64,000 nucleotides of DNA from Rotaria socialis (Eukaryota > Rotifera > Eurotatoria > Philodinida > Philodinidae): positions 186,001 through 250,000 of the forward strand of contig CAJNYU010001961.1 in NCBI GenBank assembly GCA_905331475.1, written 5' to 3'. How positions within the stretch are numbered: the stretch's first letter is position 1; each line of letters opens with the position of its first letter. The notes beneath the pieces were generated by a model. It had not been told where the DNA came from and ran no database searches. It worked only from the letters and a program-made list of their open reading frames with translations. The position numbers were made by a program, and so were the translations under genes. Positions 12,475 to 24,365 of this stretch are shown here, piece by piece.

Positions 12475-13452
12475 CGCTAACATCACGGTATCGTACGTTT
12501 GATGCATTATTTCATTCTTTCTACTCGTTTGGTAATATTGTACATTGACAATAAATGAATATATTCTAGTTGTCAATGGATCCAATATTAATCGTAAATT
12601 ATTTCCATCACGTCTCTGGAAATATTTCATTTGTTTATTTATAGCTTACTGGAGAACGAATCATTTCATAACAACGGTAACTACAGGTGTTCTTTAGACA
12701 TGGTCCGAATCTGATTCTTATCATTTATTTCGCACACAATTCTTTATTATTTCATTTTATATTAGTTTTATTCACGTAAATATGATTTTATTGATGATTT
12801 CCAAAAAGAGCAAAGCAATTTTTCACCTTTTTCTTAAAATTCTTATTGGCTCTTCAGTTTTAATATTAACGTAGTTGTCTCATCGACTGCTAGGTTTAGA
12901 TGAAACACATGATATGGATATAAATATAGAAGGATTCCACTGCTGGGTCTTTCGTAAGTAAAACATGATAAAAAATTTCCATTAGACATTTATTAAATTG
13001 ATAGAGAAAAGTAAGCTGTCTGCTTCTCTCGCGAATGTCGATCTCTTGAACATATGAAATAATTAAGAAATCCTTTTTTTTCATTTCTTTCAAGGTGATT
13101 TATCATTTCTGGTTCCATTTGTTCTTGCCGGTTATTTATTTCAATTATATACAATGCATATTCATCGTGGCAACTAGCACATGCGCCAACTACTCACGAA
13201 TGGCAAGTATTTGCATTATCAATTATATTTTTCATTTTATTTTTGGAAAATATTTCGACAACATTCAATGTTTTACGTGAAAAATTTCGGGACAAATCTC
13301 GACCAATATTATTAAAACAAAAATATCAAAGTTTGAAAACATTCTTATCAAAAATTTATTATCGAAGATCGAAATCATTTAATCAACTACATCATCAAAC
13401 AGCACTACTCAATTCAGATGAAGAAATTAACATAACATCCAAAGAAAATTAG
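12475..13452 (+). pseudogene. Decayed multi-pass membrane protein gene
   Basis: Several exon-like pieces in shifting frames give hydrophobic membrane segments. They include RYRTFDALFHSFYSFGNIV near 12490-12540, LFPSRLWKYFICLFIAYW followed by RTNHFITTVTTGVL near 12600-12690, and IISFYISFIHVNMILLMI near 12750-12800. After an intron-like gap come GDLSFLVPFVLAGYLFQ and, one frame away, AYSSWQLAHAPTTHEW, IIFFILFLENISTTFNV and a charged tail ending at TAG 13450-13452. Two in-frame TAGs and at least one frameshift show it is broken. Former exon borders can still be guessed (acceptors near 12570 and 13094). The family is not recognised. Confidence 0.45.
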
Positions 13453-13924
13453 TTTATGATTTTGTTCTTCTTTTAATTTAAAATATATATAAATATAAAT
13501 TTACCCGTTGATTTTCTTCCGTAGCTGTGAAGATACGATTATCGATAATTCGATTGAGAAACTATCGATTTTGGCAAGCATCAAAAAAGATTTCAGAGAG
13601 ATACATTACTCAAGTGGAATTTTATCTTACTGAACGGATTTGAAAAAAACAGTGGAATAATTTGTTTTTAGAAAGAAAATAGTTATGCTTCGATGTAGGT
13701 ATATGATGAAATCATATAAGTCTGATACGCAACAGTTACGAATCTAGATGAATAGATTATCATACTTTTGTGAAGAGGGCTTTTCAGGAAAAAACACCGA
13801 GTAAAACTATGTTTACTATCTTGAATCAATTTCAAAAAAGAAACGTTAACAAGACCAGGCATAGAATTCGAGATTTTCTATTAATAAAATATACAAAAAA
13901 AGTTACTGTGAATCATTTGAGATT

Positions 13925-14220
13925 GATTTTTATTCAATAAAAGACTTCAGCTGCTTAATCTTTACATCTAATGAACGCAACAATGATCGACAAAGATCTT
14001 TATATTTGTAACTTAATTTCATTCAATTTTTAACTAAGACCTACGAGATTGTGAAGGTTAAAGAAAAGCATGCAGTTTCGATAATTCAATAGTTTCACAT
14101 TTAAGTTTGAGTTTACAACCCAAAATTTGTTGTTTTTTCGTTTGAAACTTTTCTTCCGATTCAAGTTGATTTTCATACAGCGTTTTTTAATTTGTTCAAT
14201 TTTATTGATTATTCAGAAAA
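13925..14220 (-). pseudogene. Decayed coiled-coil coding remnant
   Basis: The minus strand gives protein-like coiled-coil segments: LYENQLESEEKFQTKKQQIL, then CKLKLKCETIELSKLHAFL, a stop, then after a frame change MKLSYKYKDLCRSLLRSLD and VKIKQLKSFIE with a stop. At least two frame changes are needed. This may be a second piece of the same kind of gene as the plus-strand remnant at 10991, but I see no direct sequence match. Confidence 0.4.
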
Positions 14221-14454
14221 ATTCATTGATAGCATGATCAGACTGACAAAATGTCATTTTCAACTATAGCCATGCTATGCGCATACTAAATGTATTGTTT
14301 TTTTCTTCTAAACAAAATGAATCAGTCAATACTTTTTTAATTGAATAATATTGGTGCGTTAAAAAAAAAACAAAAAAAGAAGCTTTCTTTAAAATATAAT
14401 AAGCAAAAATTGTATACGCAATAACAAGAAATTAAACGTAGACTAATGATTTTA

Positions 14455-15312
14455 TTAAACACTTATTTTTGAATACAATTCAATTAAATGAACAATGAAA
14501 TAATTAAATCGAGAAAACATTTCTATTTGATACCAATATCGAAGAGGTAATGTTAACATATGCATAAATGTATGACGATAAGTGGCATAACATGAAGCAA
14601 CTAAATTATTTACTATGATATTACCTTCGAATGTTAATGGAGTAGATATTGTTTGATCATACAATAGGATTTCTTTGATATTAATCACTTGTAACGGTAT
14701 TAATTCCGATGAAAAAACAAAATCACCAATAGCAATGTTATATGCAAAACTATAATGAACAAAAGTTTGTTTTTGATCTTTTTTCTTAGTTAGAATCGAA
14801 TGTGATGGTGTAAGACGAAGTGGTTCTTGTTTATTTGTCGTGTATATTTCCAAAAAACGAACAGTTGAACGTTGATGATGAAATATCGTTAATACTCGAC
14901 TTTTTTCAATTTTTCCAGATGATAAATGAACAAGAACTTCATCACCAGTAGTTAATAAATGTAGTGAACGCACAGAGCCATCAGCAAGTGTTATATTTGT
15001 TTTATCGAAGAAACAACCAAGTTCTGCAACATAATTTTATTTAATCATCTCTAAAAATAGAAATAAAAGTTTACCATATGATTTTTCTGTACTTGACTCC
15101 ATCGTTGTTGTAGTTGTTGTCGTTGATGGAATGGTAGTAGATTCAGTTGTTGTTGTTGTTGTTGCCACAGAATAAATCATAAATTGAGTCAATAGATACA
15201 ATAACCCATTTAACAAAATAAAAGCAATGAAGATTGTAAATATCATTTTTAGATATCTTGGTGTTAACCGCCTCTTGAATAATTGAATATTTTGTTCTAT
15301 CCATCGGTGCAT
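14455..15312 (-). CDS. Membrane-tethered Hedgehog-type Hint (autoprocessing) domain protein
   Basis: Two exons, 15312-15075 and 15023-14455, join in phase to give 268 residues. Residues 1-22 are basic, 23-47 form one hydrophobic helix (signal anchor, N-terminus probably cytosolic), and 52-73 form a Thr-rich linker. The rest is a Hint domain beginning LGCFFDKTNITLADGSVRSL with Cys83 at the expected nucleophile position after Gly82. Other Hint marks are LLTTGDEVLVHL, FLEIYTT, LRLTPSHSIL (the T-x-x-H block), GDFVFSSE, STPLTFEGNIIVNNLVASCY and a following His-rich helix, as in Hedgehog C-terminal domains. Known family chemistry is an N-to-S acyl shift at Gly-Cys and self-cleavage. There is no Hedge signalling domain. 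I infer that cleavage would leave only a 35-residue stub outside the membrane. The gene is intact although its surroundings are full of decayed genes. Confidence 0.85.
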
Positions 15313-16981
15313 TTTTTCCTATGTCAAATCTAATTAGAACTTTAAGAAAAATACTTTCAAGTTCATTGATAATCTTTGTTATCTAAATATTTATATATAA
15401 TAAGGTTTAATGCTATATTGATTAATCGTTTTCTTTTATAAATTTGATATGCAGTTCGAATACTTTTTACCTTCAGATAAATTATCAAACTGCGATGATT
15501 TTTTGGTTCTCACATTTTATGTTGTATGTTTGCATCAGTCACACACTACAATTTCTGTTGCATAGTAACGATGCAATGTAAATAAAAGTGAAGAAAAGAA
15601 AAGTTTTTCTGCCTCTTGTAAGAGAATACTTTAAAGCAACCAGAATTATTTATTCAGTTATGAAAATAAAAACTGATGTGAGAAACTTCTTTATAGAAAA
15701 AAAAAAGACAGCCATATCTACTTAATTAATCGCAGCGAAAATTCTATTTAAATCAACCGCTTTTAACTCCTATAATACCAGTTGAGATCTAGGGGAAATC
15801 AGTACGTGTCATTATATCGATTAATATTTCATAGAATTGATCACTATACTGATGAGACAGATTTATAACAATACACATCACCTCATTAAAAAGCACAGAT
15901 GTCTATACTAAATGTGAAAATCATGTCATTTTCTGAAGTAAATAGTTGTAGCAATGTGAAAAAGTTGAAAGTCAATGATTAAAACTGGAATATGATTGAG
16001 ATATATCTTGGCGAAAATCCAATAAAATATGACACAAGAACTATTATGACACTGTATTTAGATGAAGTTATAAATCGAAGTTTTAATGTTTCGTTAAAAT
16101 TAAATGAAGTAATATTTAATAAAATGAATTTGTCCAACTCAAGTAACAAGAAAACGAAGTAGATAAATTAATTTGATAAAGACTTGCATATCAACAGAAA
16201 AACCAATAAATTATAGTGTCCCATATGAATTTCATATAATCTCTAATGTAACAGTTCTGCATTAATTGCACTTAGAGTATATCACGACTAGAATTTTTTC
16301 TGAAAATTAAATAATGCTCTTTTAAAACGATCACCTTCTTTACTTTCAACATATTGAGTTCAAAGTATTTGACAAAGAGAGATAACTTCTAAGAATATAT
16401 TTGTCAGCAAAAATTATCCGCAAGCTGCTGCAATTTTAGAAGAGAATCTTCATTCATTATGACAATAAGTTATTGTGAACAGTTAAAATAAAATTTCAAA
16501 GGTATTGTTTGAATAGGACCGTGATTTTTTTCTATGAAATTTACTAACTAAAATTAATGGCAACTCATACTTAATTTAGTACAGTATATAAAACAAAACC
16601 AAGTGTTTTTTAAATAGATTTTGTGTGAAAATTTTTAATCGCCATGGTAGATAGAAAAGCTAATTTTTAGTACATCTATTTCCTATCGAATATTAAGTTT
16701 TTGTAACTTGAATTTTTTTAGTATGACTAGAAATCTGATTACATTCATCTATAATATGTCTCAAAATTTCGAAAATCAAGTAGGAAATCAATACATTTAA
16801 TTTATCTATGAAAATTATTGTTTTGTGAAGTCGTAAAGTATCTATCGAAATATACTCTTTAAAATTTTCAACCTTCTGTAAATATGTTGAATCCAATAGT
16901 TTTTTTTCCAAGCTTTTTATTGAATAGATACTTTATTCTTTTCTAATAAAACAAGTGACGAATTTCTGCGACGCCTTACTG
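15313..16981. other. AT-rich stretch with a weak coding remnant
   Basis: The only protein-like signal is on the plus strand at about 15900-16165: VKKLKVND, a stop, then NWNMIEIYLGENPIKYDTRT and MTLYLDEVINRSFNVSLKL. The remainder shows no gene, RNA or clear repeat. Confidence 0.3.
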
Positions 16982-16989
16982 TCAGGATA

Positions 16990-17620
16990 GGGTTACAGAA
17001 ATTTCGACCCACGGAATTTTCGGGCCGAACTTTCGGACCAATTTTATACAAACTCATTGAACTCTGAAAAAAAACGAATTTTTTTGAAAATTAGTTTCTA
17101 GATTTTTTTAGTATCGAGCGAAGTGACGTAGTGCCGAGCAAAGCGACGTAGTGCTGAGCGAAGTAATATAGTGTTTAAAACAGCACTTCTATTATTATAG
17201 AACATAGTATCGCGTTTTAAGATACATATCGTTTATCCACAACAAGCACTAACGAATCTAGTGTAATCTCAATATTGACTTAAGGATGTACATTTTTTAG
17301 TTTTATTTTAGATGTAGAATTCACTATTGCTGGTATATTTTTCGAAATTTGTTGAAATGTATATTAGGTATAAATTCGTTTTTTTTGATTTCAACTAGTT
17401 TTTCTTCTATGGAATGAAAAACGCCGCTTCGCTCAGCACTACGTCGCTTCGCTGAGCACTACGTTGCTTCACTGGGCACTACGCCGCTTTGCTCGGCACT
17501 AAAAAATCTAGAAACCAATTTTCAAAAAATTGACGTTTTTTTTCAGGGTTAAATGAATTTCTGTAAAATTGGTCCGAAAGTCCGGAGAATTTTCGGGCCG
17601 GGCCAAAATTCCGGTCTCCC
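16990..17620. mobile_element. Foldback (hAT-like) element with 8-bp target duplication
   Basis: The 631-bp interval has inverted arms of about 200 bp (roughly 16990-17180 and 17405-17620), diverged by perhaps 15-20 percent. Ends read GGG...CCC, and both sides are flanked by TCAGGATA (16982-16989 and 17621-17628). Each arm contains three to four tandem copies of a unit of about 20 bp (GTGCTGAGCGAAGCGACGTA type). There is no transposase frame. An 8-bp duplication fits the hAT superfamily, but the termini are not a textbook hAT inverted repeat. Confidence 0.8.
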
Positions 17621-17787
17621 TCAGGATAGACTGAAAACAAAATTAATAAGAAATATATCAATCATTTTTTTTTCAAAATTAAATATCTTTTATTGATTGG
17701 AATATAAATTAAAGTAGTACTCAAAAAAATGTTTTGTCATCCTTTAAAAAGAAACACAATTGATTAAATGAAAAATAGTTAAACTTT

Positions 17788-18822
17788 TTATTCTCTATAT
17801 GTACACGGTAAAATTCGAATACGATCACCAGCTGAACAGCAAAGACCAAGTAAAAGCTGCCATGGAAATGGACATTTATTAATATCAATATTAAGTTCAT
17901 GTGAACTGTGTGTTCGCTCATTTCTTAAACGAATTATATGATGATCACAATCAATAAAAAGTTCTATTATATCATTCATTTCCATATCACTTTGATATTG
18001 AATTGTATTTGCTTTTTGATAAACACCACTAAGACAAATACCATCTTGTCCAGCTAATCCATAAGCTGTTGGCGTGCTAATTGAAACAGCTCTCATAGGA
18101 ACATTTTTTGACACAATGCCAAAAAATGCCCATTTATCTGAATCAAGTTCTTCAATTTTAAAACGAAATCGATATTGACCATATGAATATTCACCTTTTC
18201 CACGTACAGCTGAATGATCACTCCATTGACCATGAATCATCAATTGACCATTATCATCAATTCGGATGTTTCCAGCTGTTCGTTCAAATAAATCCTTGGG
18301 TTCAACAATAAGAACAGTAAGTTTAGAAACAAACGTGATATGATCATCATCTTTATGAATTTGAATTGTTTCTGGTGTAATTAAATCCTTTTTTAAATTA
18401 TCCAACTTATCTCTCCATTCTCTTAGATATATTTCAGTAAATTTCTCATCATTTTGAATTTGCTCTATTTTTTGTGACAAATTCTGTAAAGATTTTTCAA
18501 TATTAATTACATGATCGCTAATAACATTTAAAATTTTTGTTCGAGCATCATCGGCTGTTTGTTGAATTTTATTTATTGATTGTCTTTCCCATTTATCAAT
18601 TTGTTGAATAAGAGAATGTTGTTGAGGTTCTTGCATATACTTATAAATTAGCTTTTGCAATTGATTATGATCCGCTAAAAAATCGTTCATTTGTGTAACT
18701 GGAGATTGATGTTCTTCATTTATATGATCTTCACAAAAATCCTGTCGACATCCAGAACATGTGAAAAACGCTTGTTTTTTATTACACGTTATACAGAATG
18801 ATTTAGTTATTGAAGATGCCAT
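17788..18822 (-). CDS. B-box zinc finger / coiled-coil / SPRY-like protein
   Basis: Single-exon gene of 344 residues from ATG 18822. The upstream in-frame ATG at 18918 adds a 32-residue lipophilic leader that does not look coding. Residues 10-38 form a B-box-like zinc site: Cys10, Cys13, Cys22, Cys25, Cys30, His33 and His38. Residues about 50-165 are predicted coiled coil (LIQQIDKWERQSINKIQQ, IEKSLQNLSQKIEQIQ). Residues about 190-340 resemble a SPRY-type beta-sandwich, with YSYGQYRFRFKIEE, WAFFGIVSK, AYGLAGQDGICLSG and ELFIDCDHHIIRLRNE. There is no RING at the N-terminus, so it is TRIM-like without the E3 module. Its partner and process are unknown. The SPRY assignment is by pattern only. Confidence 0.8.
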   Translation of the reverse strand: MASSITKSFCITCNKKQAFFTCSGCRQDFCEDHINEEHQSPVTQMNDFLADHNQLQKLIYKYMQEPQQHSLIQQIDKWERQSINKIQQTADDARTKILNVISDHVINIEKSLQNLSQKIEQIQNDEKFTEIYLREWRDKLDNLKKDLITPETIQIHKDDDHITFVSKLTVLIVEPKDLFERTAGNIRIDDNGQLMIHGQWSDHSAVRGKGEYSYGQYRFRFKIEELDSDKWAFFGIVSKNVPMRAVSISTPTAYGLAGQDGICLSGVYQKANTIQYQSDMEMNDIIELFIDCDHHIIRLRNERTHSSHELNIDINKCPFPWQLLLGLCCSAGDRIRILPCTYRE

Positions 18823-21800
18823 GCGGATTTTTTCATATATGAATAGTAGTAAAAAAAATGAATGAAGAGCAAGATGCTTGACGTTTATTGTTGAGTGCTT
18901 TGAAAAAAAACGCAACATAGTTGAGTATGCGCTTGTCTTCTTGTTTTTTTTTATAAACGCATAGAAAAAAGTCTGTTTTCCTCACATTACTTCACTGTTC
19001 ATTCTATTCGTAGTCATATGTCATCGAAAGTGTCAAAATCAAGATGAGAAAGAAAAGCTGCAGACTAAATATATTAAAAATAGCTAAAGCCAATATGAAT
19101 ATTTCTGACTTATAATAAATTACATAAAAGTTGTATAATTCTATGATTATTTTTATTAGAAACGTTATTACAGTGTATTATAATGGAACTAAAAACGTAT
19201 TACTGGTATAAACATGTTTAGACATAGAAATTATGTTGAATTCAAAAGGGAGAAAATGTTTTGTTTTAACATGTATTTTATTCAAGAACATATATATGAT
19301 TATTATTTATTTTCTGGTATTTATTACTTCTAAAATGCATTGTAATTATGTCAATATAATATTATTAAAATATTGATAAATAATATGATATCACACTTTC
19401 TCATTAATTTTATATTTGTATTTATTCAATCAGATAAAAATAAAAGAAGAATAGATCAATTCGATTTTATATAATTTATCATCATGAACAATGTGGGATG
19501 TTTCTTGTTGAAAAACGAGTGTCATCAAAAACTTATATAACATTTTAATTGGATTAGTTTATTAGAGACTCTCTTAGTTATTAATTCTGAAGATGACACA
19601 ACTATCTTTGTTCTTCTCTATAGAATCCTATATAATAAATTGAATCATTTTCATACAAGATAGAAACATATGCGAAGAAAATAATATCTATCGAAGCCAT
19701 TTGTTTTTTTGTATAGAAATCCCTATGAAAATTTAAAAAAAAATTGTTTTCACACGAGAATAAGTTATAGATGTTGTTCTATCCAATGATTTAATCAAAA
19801 CTGAGGAAATGTTGGTTCTTTGTTGTGTATGTATTAACAAGTCTTCAATTAATAATTTACTTATTAGTAATTTATAATGAATGTAGTATGAAACACAATA
19901 ATGTTTCGTATCTGAATGTCACAACTATCGAATCATCAATGTGTTATAAGTGATGTAATCCGATCAATTGAAGAATGTTTGAGAAATACCAGGCAACACT
20001 AATCTGAATTGATTGACTAGTTATATACATTTGTATATTTCTATGGTTAAAAGCGTAACATAAATGAAATTAAACGATAGATAGACTAACAGATTATGGA
20101 ATGTGTCGAGAGGCCTGAATTCTTGTTCATTCGATATTAGAGTTTACATGCATATTGATATTTCTCAGATACTTCTAAAATATCATCAATAGAAATATAT
20201 CCTTGTACTCAATGTATGAATTTTTTGTTTCGTTTACAACATGGAATTTTCATCCTGTGAAATCAAAAGCACATTTTAATATTTACATAGTATAAATAAT
20301 AAAGTAATGCTATTAAAAACTTCGTGTTCTGATCAATACAGAAACCAAAAGCCATAGAAAGATTCATTTCAAAATTTGCAGAGAAAAAAATGGTAGATTC
20401 GTAATGGACAGATAAACATTTCATAAAAAATCTATCATTGTTCAGCTTATGACGAGTATATGCTTACTTAATTGGTGATTGTATTCATTGAATTTCAACA
20501 CAAAAAAAAGGCAGAATGAATATATGATTTAGATAAAAAGTTTTGATGCGAAGAAAATTGAATTCTCTGTTCAAATCATAAGTTTCACTCTAATTTCTTT
20601 TTTATTCTGATTTTTCATGCGTATGAATTACTTGGGATAACATATATTAAAATAAATTGAGGGTTTACGTGAAACGCAACCGAGTTATATGCGATGTGAT
20701 TATCATTACAACTATTTCGATCGAACAAAATTGTAAGACAGTTACATGCAATTATTTATGAGCATTCTCTTTATAGCCGCAGGGATCGAAACATTGCCCA
20801 TCGCTTGCAAAACACAATTTTCATTGTATGGCTTACAGTCATCTAGCAGTATGTGTTTAGATATTGTTCTTGCAACTGTCTTCCTCTTTTTGTTTTGCTA
20901 TTTTTCCTCTATATCACCAAAGTATTATTTTTAGAAAGAAGCAATCTTTGTGCATGTCATTTTTTTATTAGTCTCAAGTATTAGTATTGACGGGTCTGTA
21001 TTGAATTTTACAAAGACTAGTACAGGATACCTTCGGGTTATAACAATATTGCTTTTATGTTGATGCATTCGTTCACTCTGTAACAATATGATCAATTCCA
21101 ACTTCATTTACTTGATAAAAACGAAGTCAATAGAAAAGGTCACAAAATTGTTTGATGGTTATTGTAATGATATTAGTTTTGCTCAATCATATATTGCTCA
21201 TTTTCTTCTTTTACAGTGCATATCACTCTTTGCAATCTTTTTGATTTTCCATAGTATTGATAAAATATTTGTAAATTGATCTGTTTCTTTAGTTATATGC
21301 ATCATTAAAAATCAATAGTGAAGATACACATAATTTCTAAGTCAATAAGTTCACTGTTAGTAAATTCGAATCAACAAAAGATTTAAAGCAAATACATGGT
21401 TTGAACGTAATGCGTTATAGCTACATAAATATTTTTTATTCGTTTCCTTGATTTAGACCGATAGACAATAGTTGATGCAGAACATAAGTAACATTCAACT
21501 AGTTTCTATGTCATATGAAACAAATGGCTGCTCTCCACTTTTAAAGTTGCTGTACTATCATCAAGTTAGACACATGTTGTATTTTCATTGATTGATTTAT
21601 CAACGATCAATTAATTTGATAGCAAACGCATGGCTTCTTATCTTTTATCAGAATAGATTTCTATACATTGTAATATAGCAAGAATACTAGACACATGTAT
21701 TTTTGTCAGTAAATTGGTTGTGATATTTCAGAACTTGGCAGTGAGTTTGAATACGAATAGAATTTTTCTTGAATAAAAAGCGAAAAAAGATTATTTTGTT

Positions 21801-24365
21801 TTAATGAAATCATAGTATTTTTTAAAATAGACTAATAATTGTATATCATTATTTTGAAATCATCATGTACATGTTTTCTATCTGTATTCAGTGGATTCTG
21901 CTCTCGTACAAGGATAAGCATATATGCTCAACTTGTTATTCTATTTAGATAAAGTCTTTGTCTTCTTCTATTCTCTTTGTTAATTTCCTTAGTGAATATT
22001 ATTCTCTATTTCATATTATCGAAACACCTATTATACTGATATAAATGTTAGCGTCCAAGTTCAAATAACATCCAATCTCAAATTGAGACAGAAATTAATG
22101 TTGAAAACAGTTCACTTCTCAAGATCAAGATCAATATCTTATTTCTTTTTTTTTGTTATTGTTGAATTGAGAGGAAATAATGCCACTTCAATAAATACAA
22201 TCATCAGTTAATCAGTGAAGTTTAAACGTATGAAATTATCGATGTTTTCATACGCAAAAAACTTTTTCAATCGAAACCAATTAATATCCACTTGAATGTT
22301 TACCGATTTCATGGATAAACTATTGCCTCAATTGAGGTCCCATGAGTTTTTTTCTTTTTTTTTGAGTCATCAGTAACAATCTAAATACAAAATTGATCTA
22401 AAGAGTAAGCCAGATTATAACACCAAATGTTTGTTCAATTCTATATTGTACAAATTCAATCTTAATTCTAAGATTTACTTATATCGATCTAGTATTAAAT
22501 AAGTCTCCATTTTAAATGCTCTCTCATATACTATGTATATATTTCTTTTCATTGTTTGAAATTATAAAGAGATGTATACAAATACGTGATAAGATAATAG
22601 TTTTTTGTTGATTAAAAAACTTGGTAAGTGGTTGACAATCTTCATAGAATGGTGCTATACTAATATACACAATAAACAACATCTTATGATCATAAATAGT
22701 GTACTGCCCTTCAACACATTGTATGACTATACAAAATGTCTATCGTATGAATTTGTATTTCATTAAATAGACTGTGTAAAAAAAAAAGTATCTCGATTTT
22801 CAATCGCAAATAATAATATTAATATAAGAACAAGAAATATTTCTATTAATGCTATACTTAATCTGTTGGCTTGTATTTTTCACACAATTCACTTTCAAAC
22901 ACTATTCTTTCTATATAATAGTAACACTTGTGTATTCCCTATTTTCTTCGATACTCAAATCAACTCAAGTTAATCACGGATAGATAAATCATGATCATAA
23001 AATATGATTCGATCGTGTGATTGATCTAAAACTAATGATCAATTAATGTGTTGTTCATTAGGGCAAAGTTAATTAAATGTTCAACAGAAGAAAAGAAATC
23101 ATCTACAATATCATGTATTTGTTTGTCTTTAATGTCAAAAAAAGTTTCTTTTGTCCGTATCATATCACGTATTGATATTCAAACATACCCATCAACTAAA
23201 TATTGTTTTGATCAATAAGTTTTATTATCAAACTCGAAATACAATAGAAAATATGTATTTACATAGTAAATGTTGAATTCATACGGTAAGAAAAAAAAAT
23301 CTTTTAGTACATGCATTCTTGAATCATTGACGTCCCACCGGTATGATGTAATCGTTGTCTTTTACTAATCGATTGTAACTAGTGAATCTAATTTATATAC
23401 TATAAAAATGTAACAAGATAAAAAAGGCTTCTACATGAAATAATATTCTTCTCTGTTTTCTATTCAATTTCAACTTAATTGAAGTACGTACAAAAAAAAG
23501 AAACGTTTCTTTTTTCGATTACTACCTCTAATTACCGAATTCTTTGTTCAAAATTTCAATGGCGATCAGTTGTCAAATAAGCAATACACAAGAGTAAAAA
23601 AACGAGCACCTGTTTCTTACTTTCTCTTTCTTCTAGCATGTGTTGTTATTGGTGTACAAGCAACGAAGAAATCTTTTTTTTCTCTCGTCTTGTTAGTGTT
23701 TCTATTACTGCTGCTTCGTTCTCATCGCACAGAACACTAGAGAACACGTAAATTTTTTCATTTATGCTATTCTTGGAGTACAATTGTGATCAGAGTCGTG
23801 TTTTTTTCCTATTGACGAAATAATTATAATGTACATGACCGTATCAATCTTATAATTCAATAGTGGTCCTTTGAATTTTACTAGAAAAAAAAGGTGAGTG
23901 AGCACTTTTTCACTGTTTCTCATTTTGAAATCAACATCATCATTATCAAATCACGCGCTATCGGTCATCGGAATGAAAAATGAAAGAAACTAAGTTGACC
24001 GTTGTACGATAGACGAATCTATGAATAGGGAAAAGAAGAATGATTATTTCGCTTCTCGGACACGATGGTTGGAGAAAGAGGTGAACTTTTCCTCTTCCTG
24101 TTCAGCCGATTATCAACACTGAACATACCTTTGTCTCTCCCCCCCTCTCTCTCTCTCTCTCTATGTGTTTATTGTCCGATCGTCAAACTACTATTCAAAG
24201 TGAATTGAACATAAGGCGAATTCGATCCTTTTGTTTAGGGTCTTCTCGTCTCTTATTTATTCTCGCATATTAAGACCTTGACTACCAAAAGAATAACTAT
24301 TCAAACGTATTGGTAAACGTTAGTCGATAACTTGTTAAACGATACTTTACAAACATCTGTTGCAA
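18823..24365. other. 5.5-kb AT-rich intergenic region upstream of the ZO-1 gene
   Basis: No gene was supported. Short open frames near 20746-20934 and 21088-21279 lack family resemblance. Visible simple sequence is a C run followed by a CT repeat at about 24139-24162. The size and position are compatible with 5' untranslated exons and regulatory sequence of the ZO-1 gene, which I cannot resolve. Confidence 0.4.

Noticed and set aside
17479..17661. 60-codon minus-strand open frame
   Set aside because: It lies mostly within the arm of the foldback element ending at 17620, and the sequence is repeat-derived.
17788..18918. Longer start for the B-box protein at 18918
   Set aside because: The added leader is lipophilic and low-complexity, while ATG 18822 sits just before the zinc site as in similar proteins.
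20746..21279. Two short hydrophobic open frames upstream of ZO-1
   Set aside because: About 60 codons each, common by chance in AT-rich sequence, with no splice partners or family match.
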